A stretch of 64,000 bases of DNA, taken from positions 881,116,220 to 881,180,219 of the forward strand of contig NC_081409.1 in NCBI RefSeq assembly GCF_030272615.1, in the 5' to 3' direction. The stretch is from Cryptomeria japonica (taxonomy: Eukaryota; Streptophyta; Pinopsida; Cupressales; Cupressaceae). This document shows positions 23,395-33,951 of this stretch, one piece after another. Every line of letters begins with the position of its first letter. Position 1 is the first letter of the stretch. Below the pieces are notes generated by a model, which saw only the letters and a list, made by a program, of their open reading frames with translations, had not been told where the DNA came from and ran no database searches. Both the position numbers and the translations under genes were made by a program.

Positions 23395-23585
23395 CATACC
23401 CAATCCCCCTCTCTATCCCTCACTCTCTCCCCTTCTCCCTTCCTCCATACCCCATCCATCCCTCTCTCCCATTATCCCTTCCTCCATACCTTATCTATCT
23501 CTCTCTCGCTCTCTCTCCTTCTCCCTTTCTCCATACCCTATCCCTCTTTCTCTTCTTCTCTCCCTCCCTCCCTCCATACCCCATT
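23360..23585. repeat. CT microsatellite and polypyrimidine tract, copy 2
   Basis: Partner of 2413-2643. The same order of CCCTTCCTCCATACCC phrases is kept after the (CT)n start, so the tract was duplicated with its surroundings. Confidence 0.9.
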
Positions 23586-23704
23586 GCAACTGTGTCTGAA
23601 CTTCTATAGAAGTATGTGAGTTTATTTCTTTTCTACAACTTCCTCTTTGATTTTTATCATGTATGCTCACCTTAGAAAATTGATGGACGAATTTGTCTGT
23701 GTAT

Positions 23705-25380
23705 ATTGAATAGGAGGAATAGGGTTTGAAATTGAACCATGGGTGTATTACCATGACAAACAAGGAAACCTACAGCAATATTATTATTGAATGTGTTTTT
23801 AATGAGCAGAGAAGATGTGGAAAATAGTGTCAACAAAGCAACATGATGAGTCAGAGTACCTACAATATGTTTTTCAGAAGGAAACAACAGCTAGGAAGAG
23901 AAAGAGGGAGAGTAACACAGATGATGTCCTACATAATGATAGTGGTGAGTAGGCGAGAGTTCCCATGTTGTTACACAACGCCTATCACCTAAAGAAATTA
24001 AAGTTTGTTGTATGCATGGCAATGGTAGTATATGATGATCAACACTTGTCAAAGAGCTTGTAACGGTACATACCCATGAAAGAAATCAATTGTGTAATTC
24101 ATATACTCACAATCAAGATCAATCATATAACCTTGCAAATTTAATAGCATCATATGTTTTAGAACTTAGGCAGTACTTTTAGGCTTAGGTCAAGCTCTTA
24201 CACTTTCTCTTTAGAGAAGCCTCATTGTTTGTTTTCTTGGAGTCTCGATGACTGATGGATTTGTGTGTATATTGAATAGGAGGAATAGAGTTTGAAATTG
24301 AACCACAGGTGTATTACCATGACAAACAAGGAAACCTGCAGCAATATTCTTCTCGAATGTGTTTTTAATGAGCATAACGAATGTGGAAAATAGTGTCAAC
24401 AAAGCAACATGATCTGTCAGAGTACCTGCAGTATGTTTTTCAAAAGGAAACAATAGGTAGGAAGAGAAAGAGGGAGAGTAACAGAGATGACGTCCTGTAG
24501 AATGATAGTGGTGGGTATGTGAGTGTTCCCATGTTGTTACACAATGCCTGTCACCTAAAGAAATTGAAGTTTGTTGTATGGATGGCAGTGGTAGTATATG
24601 ATGATCATCACTTGTCAAACAACTTGGAATGGTACATACCCATGAAAGAAATCAAGTGTGTAATTCCTATAGTCACAATCGAGATTAGTCTTATAACCTT
24701 GCAAATTTAATAACATCATATGTTTTAGAACTTAGATAGTACTCTTAGGGTTAGGTGAAGCTCTTACACTTTCTTTTTAGTGAAGCCTTGTTGTTTGTTC
24801 ACTTGGACTCTCGATGACTGATGTATTTGTGTGTGTATATTGAATAGGAGGAATAAGGTTTGAAATTGAACCACAGGTGTATTACCATGACAATCAAGGA
24901 AACTTGTGGCAATATTCTTCTTGAATGTGTTTTTAATGAGCAGAGCAGATGTGGAAAATAGTATCAAAAAGGAAACATCATGAGTCATAGTACCTGCAAT
25001 ATGGTTTTCGGAAGGAAACAACATGTAGGAAGAGAAAGAGGGAGAGTAACACAGATGATGTCCTGGAAAATGATAGTGGTGGGTATGCAAGAGTTCCCAT
25101 GTTGTTACACAATGCCTGTCACCTAAAAAAATTAAAGTTTGTTGTATGCATGTTAGTGGTAATATATGATGATCATCACTTCTCAAAGAGCTTGGAATGG
25201 TACATACCCATGAAAGAAATCAAGTGTGTAATTCCTATAGTCACAATCGAGATCAGTCTTATAACCTTGCAAATTTAATAGCATCATATGTTTTAGAGCT
25301 TAGGCAGTACTCTTAGGGTTAGGTCAAGCTCTTACACTTGCTTTTTAGCAAAGCCTCGTTGTTTGTTCGCTTGGAGTCTC
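23705..25380. repeat. Three tandem 567-bp units, copy 2
   Basis: ATTGAATAGG at 23705, 24271 and 24839 gives periods of 566 and 568 bp, the same as in copy 1. The plus-strand frame with RVPMLLHNA and the minus-strand frame with LLIKNTF persist in diverged form. Unit-to-unit matching across the two copies would show whether the triplication preceded the large duplication; equal spacing in both suggests it did. Confidence 0.85.
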
Positions 25381-25429
25381 ATTGTATGATGTTCTTTTCA
25401 TAACTTTAAATTTAATATATCATTTTATT

Positions 25430-25707
25430 AGCCCACCATATGACCCCTTAGGTGTCATTAGAGGTCGTATTGTTTCCTAAGAGCTCATATGGTGTCCTAT
25501 GACCCCTTAAGACCTCTCAAGACACCAATGACCCATAACAACACCATATGGTGTTCTAAAGGGTCCTATGGTATTCTATGACCCCTTAGGACACCATTTG
25601 GTGTCATTATAGGTCCTATGCTGTGCTAAGGGATAATATAGTGTCATATGACCCCTTAGGACAGCCTATGACCCCTTAGATGTTGTTAGGGATTATATTG
25701 TGTCCTG

Positions 25708-25709
<2 letters not shown>
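25430..25709. repeat. ATGACCCCTTAGG minisatellite
   Basis: Irregular repeats of (C)ATATGACCCCTTAGG, GGTGTCATTA(G/T)AGGTC and CATATGGTGTCC. It includes a perfect 16-bp palindrome, AACACCATATGGTGTT, at 25540-25555. A short stretch of the same motif stands at 4490-4560. Confidence 0.7.
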
Positions 25710-25747
<38 letters not shown>

Positions 25748-26357
25748 TCCTCCATACCCAATCCCTCTTTCTCTTTTTCTCTCCCTCCCTTTTTCTCTTC
25801 TTCTATAATTCCTATAGTCACAATCAAAATCAGTCATATGGTGTCCAGTGTCCTTTCTCTCTCCCTCTCCCTCCTTCCCTCCCCCCCTTCTCTCCCTCCC
25901 TCTACCTCTCTCCCTCTCTCTACCTTCCCTACCCCCTCTCTCTCTATCCCTATCTCTCCCTCTCCCTCCTTCCCTCTCTCTCTCCCTCTCCCTCCTTCCC
26001 TCTCTCTCTCCCTCTCCCTCTCCCTCTCTCTCCCTCTCTCTCCCTCTCCCTCCCCCCTATCCTCTCCCTCCCTCCCCCCTACTCTCTCTCTGCCTTCCTC
26101 CATACCCCTTCTTCTCTCCCACCCTCACCCCTCTTCTCTCCCTATCTCCCTCCCTCCTTCCCTTCCTCCCCCATCCTCTCTCCCTCCCCCCGACTCTCGC
26201 CCCCCTCTGTCTGTCTGCCTGTCTGTCCGTCTGTCTGTCTCTCCCTTCCTCCATACCCCTTCTCTCCCACCCTCCTCCTCTTCTCTCCCTCTCTCCCTCC
26301 CTATACCTCTCTCCCTCTCTACCTTCCCTCCCTCTCTCTCTCTCTCTCTCTCCCACC

Positions 26358-26439
<82 letters not shown>

Positions 26440-26450
26440 CCTCCCTTTTC
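25710..26450. repeat. Long polypyrimidine tract
   Basis: From 25710 to 25797 and from 25851 to 26450 the plus strand is almost only C and T, with (CT)n, CCCTCTCC and a (TGTC)n-like run at 26207-26240. The interruption at 25798-25850 contains ATTCCTATAGTCACAATC, which is a piece of the 567-bp unit, and CATATGGTGTCC from the adjacent minisatellite. Serine/leucine/proline frames of up to 289 codons here are not genes. Confidence 0.92.
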
Positions 26451-27059
26451 ATGCACATATTTTCTACTACCAATAGCGTGTATGGGGTACGTAAACTATT
26501 AGTTCACTGCCATACCATAACTTTTTTAAAGAAAAGGAGTGCGTACATGGTACATATTACTTGTAAGCACGTACGAGGTACTGAACCCATTATTCACTAC
26601 CCTACGACAATATTTTTTAGGCTTAGGAGCGTGCATGCACTACTTATTAGTCCAAAATGGGAAAAAAGAATATCGTTGGGCTTGTCAACATTTTATGAAC
26701 TAACAACGCATACATGATTATTAGTGTAGAACGTACGCGGTTTATAGACATATTTTTAGTTGTCCAAGAGCCTCAACGACTTCAAAAGAAGTTTTTGAGG
26801 TCGTTGAAGGCCCCACTGGAACTTTGTCTGCACTTCTATCACTGTTTTATACATAGAAGCAAGTGAATTTTTTGTTTTTGCAAGATTTGAAATGATTGAA
26901 TTGTTGTTATTATTTTTTGTCCATAGTATTGTGATTTTTTAATAGTTTGATTCCAAAAAATAGTGATAAGATTCATATTTATGGTTATTTGTTTGTTTAT
27001 GAACTTTTGTTTACATATATATGTAATATGATTCTATTTAGGACAACCAATATCAACCA
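26451..27059. other. Spacer with TACG-containing degenerate repeats and a hairpin
   Basis: Variants of GCGTACATGGTACAT recur (about 26477, 26541, 26568, 26630, 26730), ~30-90 bases apart. At 26770-26812 CTCAACGACTTC pairs loosely with GAGGTCGTTGAAG around an inner CTTCAAAAGAAG. No gene. Confidence 0.45.
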
Positions 27060-29926
27060 TGGGAAAGAACAAGCGAGGAACGATGGAACAATGAGAGGCT
27101 CAAAAGGAAAGACAAAGGCAATGTATGAAGAAATTATGTGACATAAGAACAATGGGAGAAGAAGGTATGTAATCCTCAACATCTCAATTCGATTTGCCAA
27201 ACGAATATAATGCACGTAATAAAATTGAAGAAGAGAAATTTGATTTACCATATGAACCTAATGCAATTGAAGAAGATACCGCATTGAATAATCAATTAAA
27301 TTATGAACATATTACACCTTCTCTACTTGATGAATTGAATGTACATAATGCACTGATATTAACACCTCCTAGAATCATTCATAGGAAACCAAAGTATCTA
27401 ATTGACATTGATGAGAATATATTGAAGCCAATGCCCAATAAAATGAAATAACGAACTTGTAGGAGAATGATTAAAAGAATATGGCAAAACTATTTTAAAA
27501 AATTAAATCAAATAGCAAGATGTCAATTAATTGTTCAAATGATTAAAATTTTGAATTTTAGAGAGACAATGAAAATTCTAGGCCTAAGATCATCTGAAAG
27601 TAATAGTGAAAGCACTATTGTGAGAAATCTATTCGATGCATATCAAGCTATTGGTTCAAAATCACGTACTAAAGATTCTAATGCTACTCAACGTGTCATT
27701 ACATCAACCATAATGAGCAAGAAAATAAAAAAAGATCGTTTGATAAGCAAAACAAGTAAGTCATTAAACATTAGTAGAACAACATTAAGTAAAGCATTAA
27801 AGAGGCAGGAAAAAATAGAGGAACCTAATAATAATTCTCTTTGGGCATTCTCGGGTAGACTACCATGCAAAGACAAGGTTGTTGTTGATGCACTAAAAAC
27901 ATTAATTGAAAATTTTGGCATGACAACACAAGAATTTCGCCCAACCAAAGAGATGTTGTTAGAAGGTGAATTGGGTCTACAAATCAAGAGCCACATGCCA
28001 AGCACTATTTGGATATGACTCAAACTAAATTTTATGAAAGGTTCCTTCAAAATTTTCCTAAAATAAGAATTTCTCAAAGATTTTTTGAAATGAGAAAACC
28101 TTTTTATATTAAGATTAATCATGTACACACCACATGCTATTGTAGGATGCATATTGAATTTTCCACGCATTATGATATTTTTTGTCATATTTGTTCTCCT
28201 TTGCACACTAACGATGTTTTGTAGGAATGTAATATACAAGCACCTCCTAAGTCCGTAAGATAATTTATTTCAAGTGTGCCATGTAATAGACATGATGGTT
28301 GCATTTATTATAAGATGCCTTGTTTGGAAGGTTCTTGTTCTATATGTGGTGGTTTACAACATTTACCAAGATGCGTACATTTAGAGAGCACACATGAAAT
28401 TGGTACGAAACTAGTTTCTTTTGGAAAATACAAGATAGTCACATATGGAGTTAAATATGGAAAAGATTTGAAGAGATGTGAGCTATTGTAAAAAGATATA
28501 TGTGTAGCTTTATTTATGAAAATGTTTCAAGAGAAACTAGTTTATGAGTACTTAATGCATACACATAGAGCTCGATGGTTAGATGAGCAATTCAAGTTAT
28601 GTAAGGACATATTTTCTCTTGGCACCATTGTCTCTATCATTGATTTCACTGAAAATTATACACTACAACCTCAAAATCAAGTGCAATCCATGTATTATCA
28701 CTCTACACAAGTTTCTATTTTTCATCAGAGTATCACTTCTACATAAGTGATGATCGTACTCATTCATCAAAGTTTGTACACGGATGTTTTAAAGTTTTCT
28801 ATGATAGTTTAAAGGAAAGGAACATATGATACAACCAACACTTAATATGGTCAAATAATTGCATCGCATAATTCAAGAATGCAAGTATGTTTTATTGGTT
28901 CACAAGGATGCATATGACAAGAGGTGTAACATATTTTTGGAATTTCACTGAGGCTGGACATGGTAAGGGAGAGCACGATGGTGCAGGAGCATGTGTGAAA
29001 AGAGTCCTAGCTAGGGAAGAATTGAAGTACGAAGGTGGTACTGAGTTGATAGATGCAGAAACAATTGTCCAATGGTGTAAGTCTACAATGGGTCCAGGTA
29101 ATCCAGGTAGGTCAATGGTTCGTAGATATTTTTGGTTGATCACTGAATCTAACATTGAAAACTATCTATATTGTTGTACAATTGTAGGATTGAGTGACAT
29201 GCACTCATTTATGAGTTCAAATTCAAGTTCATTGGTAATTTATACGAGACAGATGGTATGTTTTTTCTCTTCATGCATGTATTGTTTGTGGGAAGAAAGT
29301 GAATCACAAGAGTGAGTTGACAAATGGTCTTGTAGACTATTGGTTCTCATTGATTCATATCAATTTCTCAAAGCACTACAATTGAGCCAAATGGAGACAT
29401 CAGTGGATTTTGACCATGTATCCGACCTAGTGGATTCAAGTGATTTTTTGAGTTCATTTTTTTGCAACTATTCTTTTTGGTTGATTTTGCTGTACATAAT
29501 ACTTTATTTTTGGTATTAATTAACACTTTATAAAATGCAGGTCATGTGTATGCAATTGTTGCAGAAGAGAACAATGAAGAAGGAACAAATTACTATTTGT
29601 GTCATTGTGTTGAGCCTAAAATAAAATTGACAACCATAATCATCGATGGAGAGGGTATAGAGTACCTAATAGGGTCTATTGTCATGACAGGAACATGGCT
29701 TCGGAGATACCCTATCAATAATTATGATGTTTGGTTGTTCGAGGACATTGAAACACATAGACATATTCTTCATATCTCTAACCTTGTTGTTGCAACAAAT
29801 ATTCATTTGATGAAGTATCGTGGTAGACCTCATAACAAGATTTTATGGAAAGTTTGTGAATCTAACCATGAGGTAATAGTTGACACAATACAGGTTAGAG
29901 CCGATCCTAAAGGCTCACTTGATTGA
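27060..29926 (+). pseudogene. Transposase-like protein with DDE-like residues, family not identified
   Basis: Pieces of one protein can be read in order across several frames. A basic N-terminus is followed by a helix-turn-helix-like ISKTSKSLNISRTTLSKALK. Next come FYERFLQNFPKIRISQRFFE and a Cys/His part with CYCRMHIEF and CLEGSCSICGG. Then WLDEQFK leads into VSIIDFTENY (Asp codon at 28642), QVQSMYY, DDRTHSSKF, WSNNC (28848-28862), NFTEAGHGKGEHDGAGACVK (Glu at 28950), WCKSTMG, and VCFFSSCMYC. A separate downstream frame, 29546-29926, follows a likely intron acceptor. The acidic spacing, about 71 and 32 residues, is like DDE enzymes, but the second Asp is read as Asn. Stops at 28883 region and elsewhere (TAA for CAA, TGA for TGG) show it is dead. 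I cannot name the family; it could also be a domesticated relative. Confidence 0.6.
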
Positions 29927-30529
29927 TTCTACAGTTCAGAGTAGAATGATTTTGAGAATTTTGTATAAATTGTCAACAAATTGTTCTATATTCATTTTTT
30001 GTATATATAAATGCCCTTGAGCTGATTTTTACATGTTTAGGGGCATAATTTTGTATACTTAAATAGAAATGAGCTTATTTGTACACATGTACATGCCAAA
30101 TTTTGTATATTAAAATGGCGATGAGATGAATCGCACATATTGTAATGCCAAATTTTGTATAAAATCCCATGAGATGATTTGTATATTAAAATGACGATGA
30201 GTTGAATCGCACATATTATAATGCCAAATTTTGTATAAAATCCCATGAGATGATTTGTAAGACATTTGTTTGTATAATAAAATAGCCAAGAGATGATTTG
30301 ACCATATTTAGTGACAAATTTTTGAATAATATGTGACAATGTTTTTTGACTATTTTGTGTGTCAATGTTTTGTGACTATGTTTTGAGTATATGTGATGTG
30401 TCCTTGGTCAATCATGAACATTCTTGATTCTTGTATAATCATGGAGAATTATTTGAGTCATTATCGGGTCATAGGGGTCATAGATTGAGACTAGATACAA
30501 TTTGAGCAAAAAATGTCATTGTTGTCAGA
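29927..30529. repeat. Spacer with ~76-bp repeats
   Basis: At 30090-30330 the phrase TATATTAAAATGGCGATGAG recurs at 30106, 30182 and, altered, 30273 (steps of 76 and 91), each followed by AATGCCAAATTTTGTATA. The rest, to 30529, is T-rich without a gene. Confidence 0.65.
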
Positions 30530-32500
30530 AAAATTGTCAAAAAAGTTGTCAAACAACTTCTACATTGCATCGGTAGGGTATGACTCTCGATGTTTCGGTT
30601 CTTTGGGATGCACGACAGGGGAATTCCTAGTGTAAAATTTCCCACCCGGACATGCTCATGACGTCGATTTGTGCACACAATGAACCGAATCAATTCTAGC
30701 CAATCTGACAACTTTGGATTGCAAGCAATCCACGATTTTTGCAGCAGGAAAAAAAATGCTACCAATTGAAAATGGCTCCAACTCATCAAAAAATGAGACA
30801 TTCCATTATAGAGGAGCCTTATGCGACTGCATGAGTTTAAAGGGATTGACTATATATGTCTTGGATTTGAAAAAACAGTCCATAAAATTTTGACAATTTT
30901 TTGGACACAAGGCACTTGAGAGATCACACCAGTAGGGTATGAATCTCAATGTTCCGACACTTTGGGATGCATGAAATGGGAAGGCCTAATTTAAACATGC
31001 CCACCCAGATGCACTTGAGACTTCGGTTTGTGCACACAACGAACATAATCAATTCTAGCCAATCTGACAACTTTACATTGCATGCAATTGATAGTTTTTG
31101 TAGTAGGCGAAAAATGCTACCAATTGAAAATGGCTCCGACTCGTCAAAAACTGAGATAGGCCATTGTAGAGGAGTCTCACATGACCCGATGGGTTTAAAC
31201 GGATCGACCATATGTGTCCTAAATTTGAAGAAATAGTCTGTCAAATTTTGACAATTTTTTGGACTCAGGGCACTTGAGAGATCGCACTGGTATGGTATGA
31301 CTCTCGATGTTTCGGGGCTTTGGGATGCACAATAGGGGCATGCCTAGTGTAAACCTCCCCACCTGAACACACTCATGATTTTTCTTTGTGGACATGAGGA
31401 ACTAAATCAATTCTAGCCAATCTGGCAACTTTGCATTGCATGCAACTGACAGTTTTTGCAGCAGGCAAAAAAAATGCTACCAATTGAAAATGGATACGAG
31501 TCATCAAAAAATGAGATAGGTCATTATAGAGGAGCCTCACATGATCCTACAAGTGCAAATGGTTTGACCACATGTGTCCTAGATTTGAAGAAATAGTCTA
31601 TCAAATTTTGACAATTTTTCGGACTCAGGGCACTTGAGAGATCACACTAGTAGGGTATGACTATCGACGTTCCAGTGCTTTGGGATGTATGACAGGGGAA
31701 TGCCTAGCATAAAACTTCCCACCTGGATTCTCTTGCGATGTTGGTTTGTGCACATGATGAACCAAATCAATTCTAGGCAATCTGCCAACTTTGTATTGAT
31801 TGCATGCAACTGATGGTTTTTGCAGCAGGCAAAAAAATCCTACCAATTGAAAATGGCTACGAATCATCAAAAACCGAGATAGAACATTGTAGAAAAGTCT
31901 CACATGATCCCATGGGTTCAAATGGATCAACCATATATGTCCTAGATTTGAAGAAATAGTCTGTCAAATTTTGACAATTTTTTGGACTCAGGGCACTTGA
32001 GAGATAGCACCGGTATGGTATGACTCTCGACGTTCCGGTGCTTTGTGATGCATGAAAGGGGCATGAATAGTGTAAAACTACCCACCTAGATGTGATCATG
32101 ATGTTGGTTTGTGCACATGATGAACCGAATAAATTCTATCCAATCTGCCAACTTTGGATTACATGCAACTGATGGTTTTTGGAGCAGGCAAAAAAATTTT
32201 ACCAATTGAAAATCACTCCGAATCGTCAAAAAATAAGACATGCCATTATAGAGGAGCCTCACACGACCCCACAGGCTCAAATAGATTGAACATATGTGTC
32301 CTAAATTTGAAGAAACAGTCCATCAAATTTTGACAAATTTTTTGGACTCAAGGGACTTGAGAGATTGCACCAGTATGGTATGACTCTCGACATTACGACT
32401 CTTTGAAATGCATGACAGGGGCATTCCTAGTGTAAACCTGCCCACCCGGACACACTCTCAACATCAATTTGTTCACACGACAAACAAAATTTGACCATTG
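30530..32500. repeat. ~360-bp satellite, about 5.4 monomers
   Basis: The landmark TTTGGGATGCA stands at 30602, 30961, 31319, 31679, 32042 and 32402 (steps 359, 358, 360, 363, 360). Each monomer carries GACTCTCGATGTTCCGG, CCAATCTGACAACTTTG, TGCTACCAATTGAAAATGGC and TTGACAATTTTTTGGACTCA. Minus-strand frames of about 80-107 codons recur in register (SIFR LLQK, DWLELI, FVVCTN), but all monomers hold stops somewhere. The array is fairly diverged, at roughly 80-90 percent by eye. The period equals about two nucleosomes. Confidence 0.9.
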
Positions 32501-32529
32501 CGAGCGTGAGGGTGCTTTTGCACCAAACA

Positions 32530-32850
32530 CATATTGTTGTTTATATTCATATTGTTGATTTTTGTTGTTTATATTCATATTGTTGATTACATATACAAAT
32601 ATTCATTTAAATTTATAAAAGGGAAGCCACCAAATACAACAAATACACAATGAAGAACTGAATACAAGGAGTTTTGTGGGGTTAATTCAATATTTAAGAA
32701 ATTTTATCAAATCATATTCCACGATTGCAATGTTTTATATCATATATTTTTGTTGTTTATAATCATATTGTTGATTAAATATCCAAATATTAATTTAAAT
32801 TTATAAAAGGAAAACCACAAAACACAACGAATACAAAATAATAAACTCAG
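32530..32850. repeat. Direct repeat pair
   Basis: About 32555-32665 and 32737-32850 share TTGTTGTTTATAATCATATT, GTTGATTAAATATCCAAATA and TTTAAATTTATAAAAGG in variant form, followed by ACCACAAAACACAACGAATA. No gene. Confidence 0.65.
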
Positions 32851-32867
32851 TACATATTTATTGGATC

Positions 32868-32983
<116 letters not shown>

Positions 32984-33120
32984 CATGTCTACCAAATCAA
33001 TACAAGCATTACAAAAATGTGGCATTTGCCATGTCCAAATCGATATACAATAAAAATGTAGAATATATCTACATGTATTGGTCATTCTATAACCAAAACT
33101 AACACTATATGATCCTAAAC

Positions 33121-33892
33121 TTATGGTGGATCATCAAAATCAAGCCTCTTCGATGCAGTACATGGCTCTGTAGATGGCTGCAAAACCACAATTAAAAAGT
33201 CAAGTTAGAATTCTTTTGTAGAAAATACTTCACAATTAACAACATAACTATGCATTTAACTTTAATTCCTTTGTAATTCAAATTTAGATTACCTCATCGG
33301 CTGATCTAGGAGCTAATGTCTTCGCTCTCCTCTCTGTCACTCTTAGGAGTTTTCTTTATGACATACTTAAATGGATCCACGTTATGGTCGTACCGCGAAG
33401 GGGTCTATTGTAGATTAAATGTAGAATTAATACAATGTACTAACATAAATATATCAAAAACACTTAAACTCTATAATATAGAGAACAATAATGTACCTGT
33501 GCTTGAGATGCTTCTCCAATGGACTTGGGATGGCTCACCATCGATGTAGAAACAGTTGCTATTACCTATACAAAAAATGTTCAAAGATTAAATACAATTA
33601 ATATAAAGATAAGTGTTGCAGGTTAAAAACAATTAATTTTACATATGAAACAAAAGTGTGCCAGATCCTGAGATGCTTCTCCAGTGCACGGAGGAGGGTT
33701 CGCCATTGATGAAATAGGTATGGATATTTCCTGTATGGAAAAATTATACGATTATAATATATCACAAATTCACATGTACACGTGCATATAATCATGAAAT
33801 CAATAAATAAAAGTAGAGATACATACCTCCGCCCTCTCTTGATGCACGGGCAAATCAAGTGCATTCAACAAATCCACATAGCTCAATGGTTG
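33121..33892 (-). pseudogene. Decayed multi-exon gene, 3' exons
   Basis: Five short minus-strand exons with AG and GT borders can be read: 33827-33892 (QPLSYVDLLNALDLPVHQ...), 33662-33730 (EISIPISSMANPPP...GEASQDL), 33497-33565 (VIATVSTSMVSHPK...GEASQAQ), 33293-33404 (TPSRYDHNVDPFKYVIKKTP) and 33121-33177 (PSTEPCTASKRLDFDDPP, then TAA). The second and third are 69 bp each, alike in sequence, and look like a duplicated exon. The donor of the second reads GC instead of GT. The fourth needs a one-base shift near its end to stay open (KTLAPRSADE). Exons of 66, 69 and 69 bp are phase 0. I do not recognise the product; it could be the tail of a transposon-encoded extra protein or a host gene. Confidence 0.55.
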
Positions 33893-33951
33893 CTGTACAT
33901 GTAAAATAGACAAAAAACACTAATCAATCTACAAACCCCAACTAATACTTG

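Larger units (their letters stand above)
9375..25485. repeat. Segmental duplication, copy 2, split by element A
   Basis: 9375-10335 matches 195-1135, and 21966-25485 matches about 1131-4540. The 11.6 kb between them is element A, which therefore inserted after the duplication, or into only this copy. Copy 2 differs from copy 1 by a block at 22935-23360 that holds a 44-bp duplication (ACCATGCTGATAAAATAAAA at 22937 and 22981) and TA-rich microsatellite. Confidence 0.85.

Noticed and set aside
25700-26717. Frames of 258, 289 and 138 codons rich in Ser/Leu/Pro or Arg/Glu
   Set aside because: They are translations of the CT/GA tract in all frames; no complex sequence inside.
30530-32500. CRISPR-like array
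   Set aside because: Units are ~360 bp without short direct repeats and unique spacers; it is a satellite in a plant genome.
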